Assembly (NCBI GenBank): GCA_003242735.1
Contig: QGVH01000015.1
Span: 31,552 to 95,551 of the forward strand
Origin: a bacterium
GTDB taxonomy: Bacteria; Gemmatimonadota; Gemmatimonadetes; Longimicrobiales; RSA9
Reading direction: 5' to 3'
Length of the DNA: 64,000 bases
The position numbers and the translations under genes are program-made. Positions 62,124 to 64,000 of this stretch are shown piece by piece; within the stretch, counting starts at the first letter, position 1, and each line of letters opens with the position of its first letter. A model generated the notes under the pieces. It worked only from the letters and a program-made list of their open reading frames with translations, had not been told where the DNA came from and did no database searches.

Positions 62124-62828
62124 TCAGGGCTCGTTCGGCCCGAAGAACGCCCGGTCGAGGTAGCGGCCGATCACGAGGCCGGACAGGTCGTACGCCAGAC
62201 GCGGCTCCATCCCGAGCTCCTTGCGGATCACGTTCTCGCGGCGGATCGCGCACGAGCTCAGCGCCGGCGCCCCCGGCTTGGGGTCCGGGCACCCGCCCTC
62301 GATGCTCCGGCTCGCCGCCAGCGGCACGACGTGGCCGTAGATCTCGTGGATGAGGATCCGGTCCACGTCGGCCTCGAAAACGCTGCGCGGCAGGCCGGTC
62401 CGCCGCCACAGGCGCTCGAGCCGCGGGAGGTCGATCGTGACGACGGCGCCGGCGATCGCCCCGGTCGGGTCCCGCAGCGGCACCACCTCGCCCAGGTGCT
62501 CGGGCGCGTAGTTCTCCAGCCCCCGGACCATCCGGCGCACCGCCGCCGGCCCCGCCACCACCATGTGGAAGCCGGCCGCCTGGATCGAATCCATCCCGGC
62601 CCGCCACGTGGCCGACCGGGCGGCGAGCGCGTCCATCCGGCGAGCGAGCAGATCGTCTGCGATCGTCACCGTCCCGATGATCCGGACCGACGTGGGCGGC
62701 GGCGCCGGCGCGCCCATGTCCGGCCTTGGCCGGGCCGTGGACGTGCAGCCGAACGCCGAGGCGAGCACGATCAGCACCGCCGCGCGGCCGCATGCGCGGC
62801 CCGCGGGCCTTCCCCTCCACCTCTCCAT
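62124..62828 (-). CDS. Lipoprotein with HEIYGH motif
   Basis: The 234-residue protein has a signal peptide with lipobox FGC in VLIVLASAFGCTSTARP. Residues about 45-130 contain SVRIIGTVTIADDLLARRMD. The region RILIHEIYGHVVPLAASRSI has HE and H separated like a zinc site but with one extra residue (HExxxH rather than HExxH). A distal ENVIRKELGMEPRL follows. ATG at 62828 is chosen for the signal peptide; the frame stays open further upstream without homology. It may be a metallopeptidase-like envelope protein. Confidence 0.6.
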   Translation of the reverse strand: MERWRGRPAGRACGRAAVLIVLASAFGCTSTARPRPDMGAPAPPPTSVRIIGTVTIADDLLARRMDALAARSATWRAGMDSIQAAGFHMVVAGPAAVRRMVRGLENYAPEHLGEVVPLRDPTGAIAGAVVTIDLPRLERLWRRTGLPRSVFEADVDRILIHEIYGHVVPLAASRSIEGGCPDPKPGAPALSSCAIRRENVIRKELGMEPRLAYDLSGLVIGRYLDRAFFGPNEP

Positions 62829-63204
62829 GGCCCCACCCTCGAAAACAGGAGGGACGGCCCTGGCGGACCGTCCCGTGCGTTCCGTCCCGACGGACCGCCA
62901 CCGTGCGGCCGCCGGCACGGCGAGAAGGGTGCAAACGTCATGCCCCGGCCGCACCTGTCCCAGGCGCCCGGCCCGCCCCGCCGGGTGGGCCGTCCGCCAC
63001 GAGACCGTGACGACCCGGTGACCGGGCCGGCGATCAACTGTCTTGACACCTCTCACCGGCTGCCGGTAACTTCGCCGCGCCAACTCGGACGAGACGACAC
63101 TCCCGCTTCGGTCGGTCGGCCGGCGCCGTCATCGGCGTATGGCCGCGCCATACCCGGAGGGTGAGCGGTTACCCCCAACCAAAGATCGTCGGAGGCTATC
63201 TCCT
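62829..63204. other. Intergenic region upstream of the TonB receptor
   Basis: This 376-base gap holds a hairpin of GGGACGG/CCGTCCC arms near 62850, the TonB receptor promoter and its leader. The leader contains a small TATGGC-CGC-GCCATA hairpin and a GGGT...ACCC element just before GGAGG. No gene was found. The leader is long enough for cis-regulation, but no known riboswitch was recognised. Confidence 0.5.
63043..63072 (+). promoter_or_regulatory. Promoter of the TonB-dependent receptor
   Basis: A perfect TTGACA (63043-63048) and TAACTT (63067-63072) are spaced 18 bases. The transcript start near 63079 gives a leader of about 125 bases. Confidence 0.65.
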
Positions 63205-64000
63205 ATGCGGATCCGCAACAGGGCTGCTCTGGCGGCGCTGCTCGGCTGTATGCTGCTCGGCGCGGGCGCGTCGGGAGTCAGCGCGCAGGGCGTTACCACC
63301 GGCGCGATCGCCGGAACGGTAACGGACCCGCAGGGCCAGCCGGTAGCAGGCGCGGAGGTCAGAGTGGTGAACCGCGCGACCGGCTACACCACCTCGACCG
63401 TCACACGCAGCAACGGTTTCTACCTCGTCCAGGGACTCGAGGTCGGCGGCCCGTACACGGTCACCATCTCGAGTCTCGGTTTTCAGGAGTTCCGTAGGGA
63501 CGACATCTACGTTCGCCTCTCGGCCACCACGCGGGTCGACGCGCAGCTCTCGGTCCAGGCGGTCGAGCTCGAGGCGCTGGCGGTCAGCGTCGCGCGCTCC
63601 GGGGACTTCAGCCCCTCGCGCCAGGGCGTGAGCAGCGTCGTGTCTGATACGCTGCTGCGCCGCATGCCGACGCTCAGCCGTGACTTCGTGGACCTCGTGA
63701 AGCTCACACCGCAGGTGGTCTACCCGGCGAGCGGCGCGGCCAGCGCGGCCGGCGCGTACAACCGCTACAACACCTTCACCATCGACGGCGCAAACCAGAG
63801 CGAGCGCTTCAACCTCGGCAGCTCGGGCGGCATTCCGGGCGGCGGGTCCGGCGGCAAGATCATCCCCGCAGACGCGGTCAAGGAGTTCCGCGTCATGATG
63901 ACGCCGACGGACGTGCGGCAGGGCAACTTCGCCGGCATGCTCGTCAACGCCGTGACCAAGAGCGGCACCAACGAGTTCCACGGCGGCGCGGTCTTCAGCT
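63205..64000 (+). CDS. TonB-dependent receptor with carboxypeptidase-like domain, 5' part
   Basis: The reading frame stays open to the window edge; 265 codons are visible. A signal peptide (about 1-28, ending SGVSAQ) is followed by a carboxypeptidase regulatory-like domain, GAIAGTVTDPQGQPVAGAEV to SLGFQEFRRDDIYV. A plug domain then starts, with YNRYNTFTIDGANQSERFNL and ADAVKEFRVMMTP. Such receptors import large substrates with TonB. The substrate is not visible. GGAGG at 63191-63195 precedes the ATG. Confidence 0.85.
   Translation, partial: MRIRNRAALAALLGCMLLGAGASGVSAQGVTTGAIAGTVTDPQGQPVAGAEVRVVNRATGYTTSTVTRSNGFYLVQGLEVGGPYTVTISSLGFQEFRRDDIYVRLSATTRVDAQLSVQAVELEALAVSVARSGDFSPSRQGVSSVVSDTLLRRMPTLSRDFVDLVKLTPQVVYPASGAASAAGAYNRYNTFTIDGANQSERFNLGSSGGIPGGGSGGKIIPADAVKEFRVMMTPTDVRQGNFAGMLVNAVTKSGTNEFHGGAVFS

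Noticed and set aside
62829..63204. Cobalamin-type riboswitch in the TonB receptor leader
   Set aside because: The leader is long enough, but no conserved B12-box-like core was found; only small hairpins are visible.

Overview
The window is about 70% GC, gene-dense bacterial chromosome with many ATGA/GTGA stop-start overlaps and frequent GTG starts. The organism is didermal: it has lipoproteins, an outer-membrane barrel and a TonB-dependent receptor with a carboxypeptidase-like regulatory domain. It makes meso-DAP peptidoglycan, because MurE carries the DNPR motif. MglA/roadblock proteins, DUF4388 proteins, TonB receptors of this type and many small Gemmatimonas-like lipoproteins point to Gemmatimonadota or a close relative. 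That placement is inferred from gene content and was not tested with a tree.

Layout. (1) 1-8797: a compact plus-strand signalling operon. It contains a roadblock/MglB-like protein (cut by the window edge), an MglA-type GTPase, a protein with two DnaA-like AAA+ modules and no DNA-binding domain, a DUF4388-TPR protein, CheR, CheD, CheB, a tandem CheW and a membrane gluzincin protease. No CheA or receptor is present. This is the least ordinary part of the window. (2) 8844-15645, minus strand: carbon metabolism. A GH65 phosphorylase and a beta-phosphoglucomutase/trehalose-6-phosphate phosphatase fusion together look like a split version of mycobacterial OtsB1. Next come the decayed remains of a 1-phosphofructokinase and PEP synthase. 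(3) 15963-22557: a CPH-type (P1B-3) metal ATPase, a 67-aa membrane protein, tRNA-Val(TAC), GlgB, a diguanylate cyclase and HU. (4) 22558-25348: intergenic DNA with an RCC1-like remnant, then a secreted TPR protein and a strong terminator.

(5) 25248-41445: the dcw cluster, mraZ-rsmH-ftsL-PBP(PASTA)-murE-murF-mraY-murD-ftsW-murG-murC-ftsQ-ftsA-ftsZ. It is headed by a sigma70-like promoter and a three-repeat MraZ operator; murB and ddl are absent. A LytM-type M23 endopeptidase follows and the run ends at an intrinsic terminator. (6) 42906-53692: a VWA membrane protein, FtsY, RecG, a small membrane protein, a BamB-like propeller lipoprotein divergent from AsnRS, MazG divergent from alanine racemase, and cytidine deaminase. 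(7) 53699-62005: an envelope lipoprotein, an outer-membrane barrel, MiaB, an LapA-like peptide, ComEC, a small HExxH protein and fructose-1,6-bisphosphatase. (8) 62124-64000: a lipoprotein with a HEIYGH motif and the start of a TonB-dependent receptor.

Taken together, the central block builds precursor peptidoglycan and the divisome. The flanking metabolic genes (PpsA, Fbp, GlgB, GH65/OtsB) fit gluconeogenesis and storage-sugar turnover. The Mgl/Che operon probably controls polarity or surface motility. Promoters, terminators and remnants were read by eye only.
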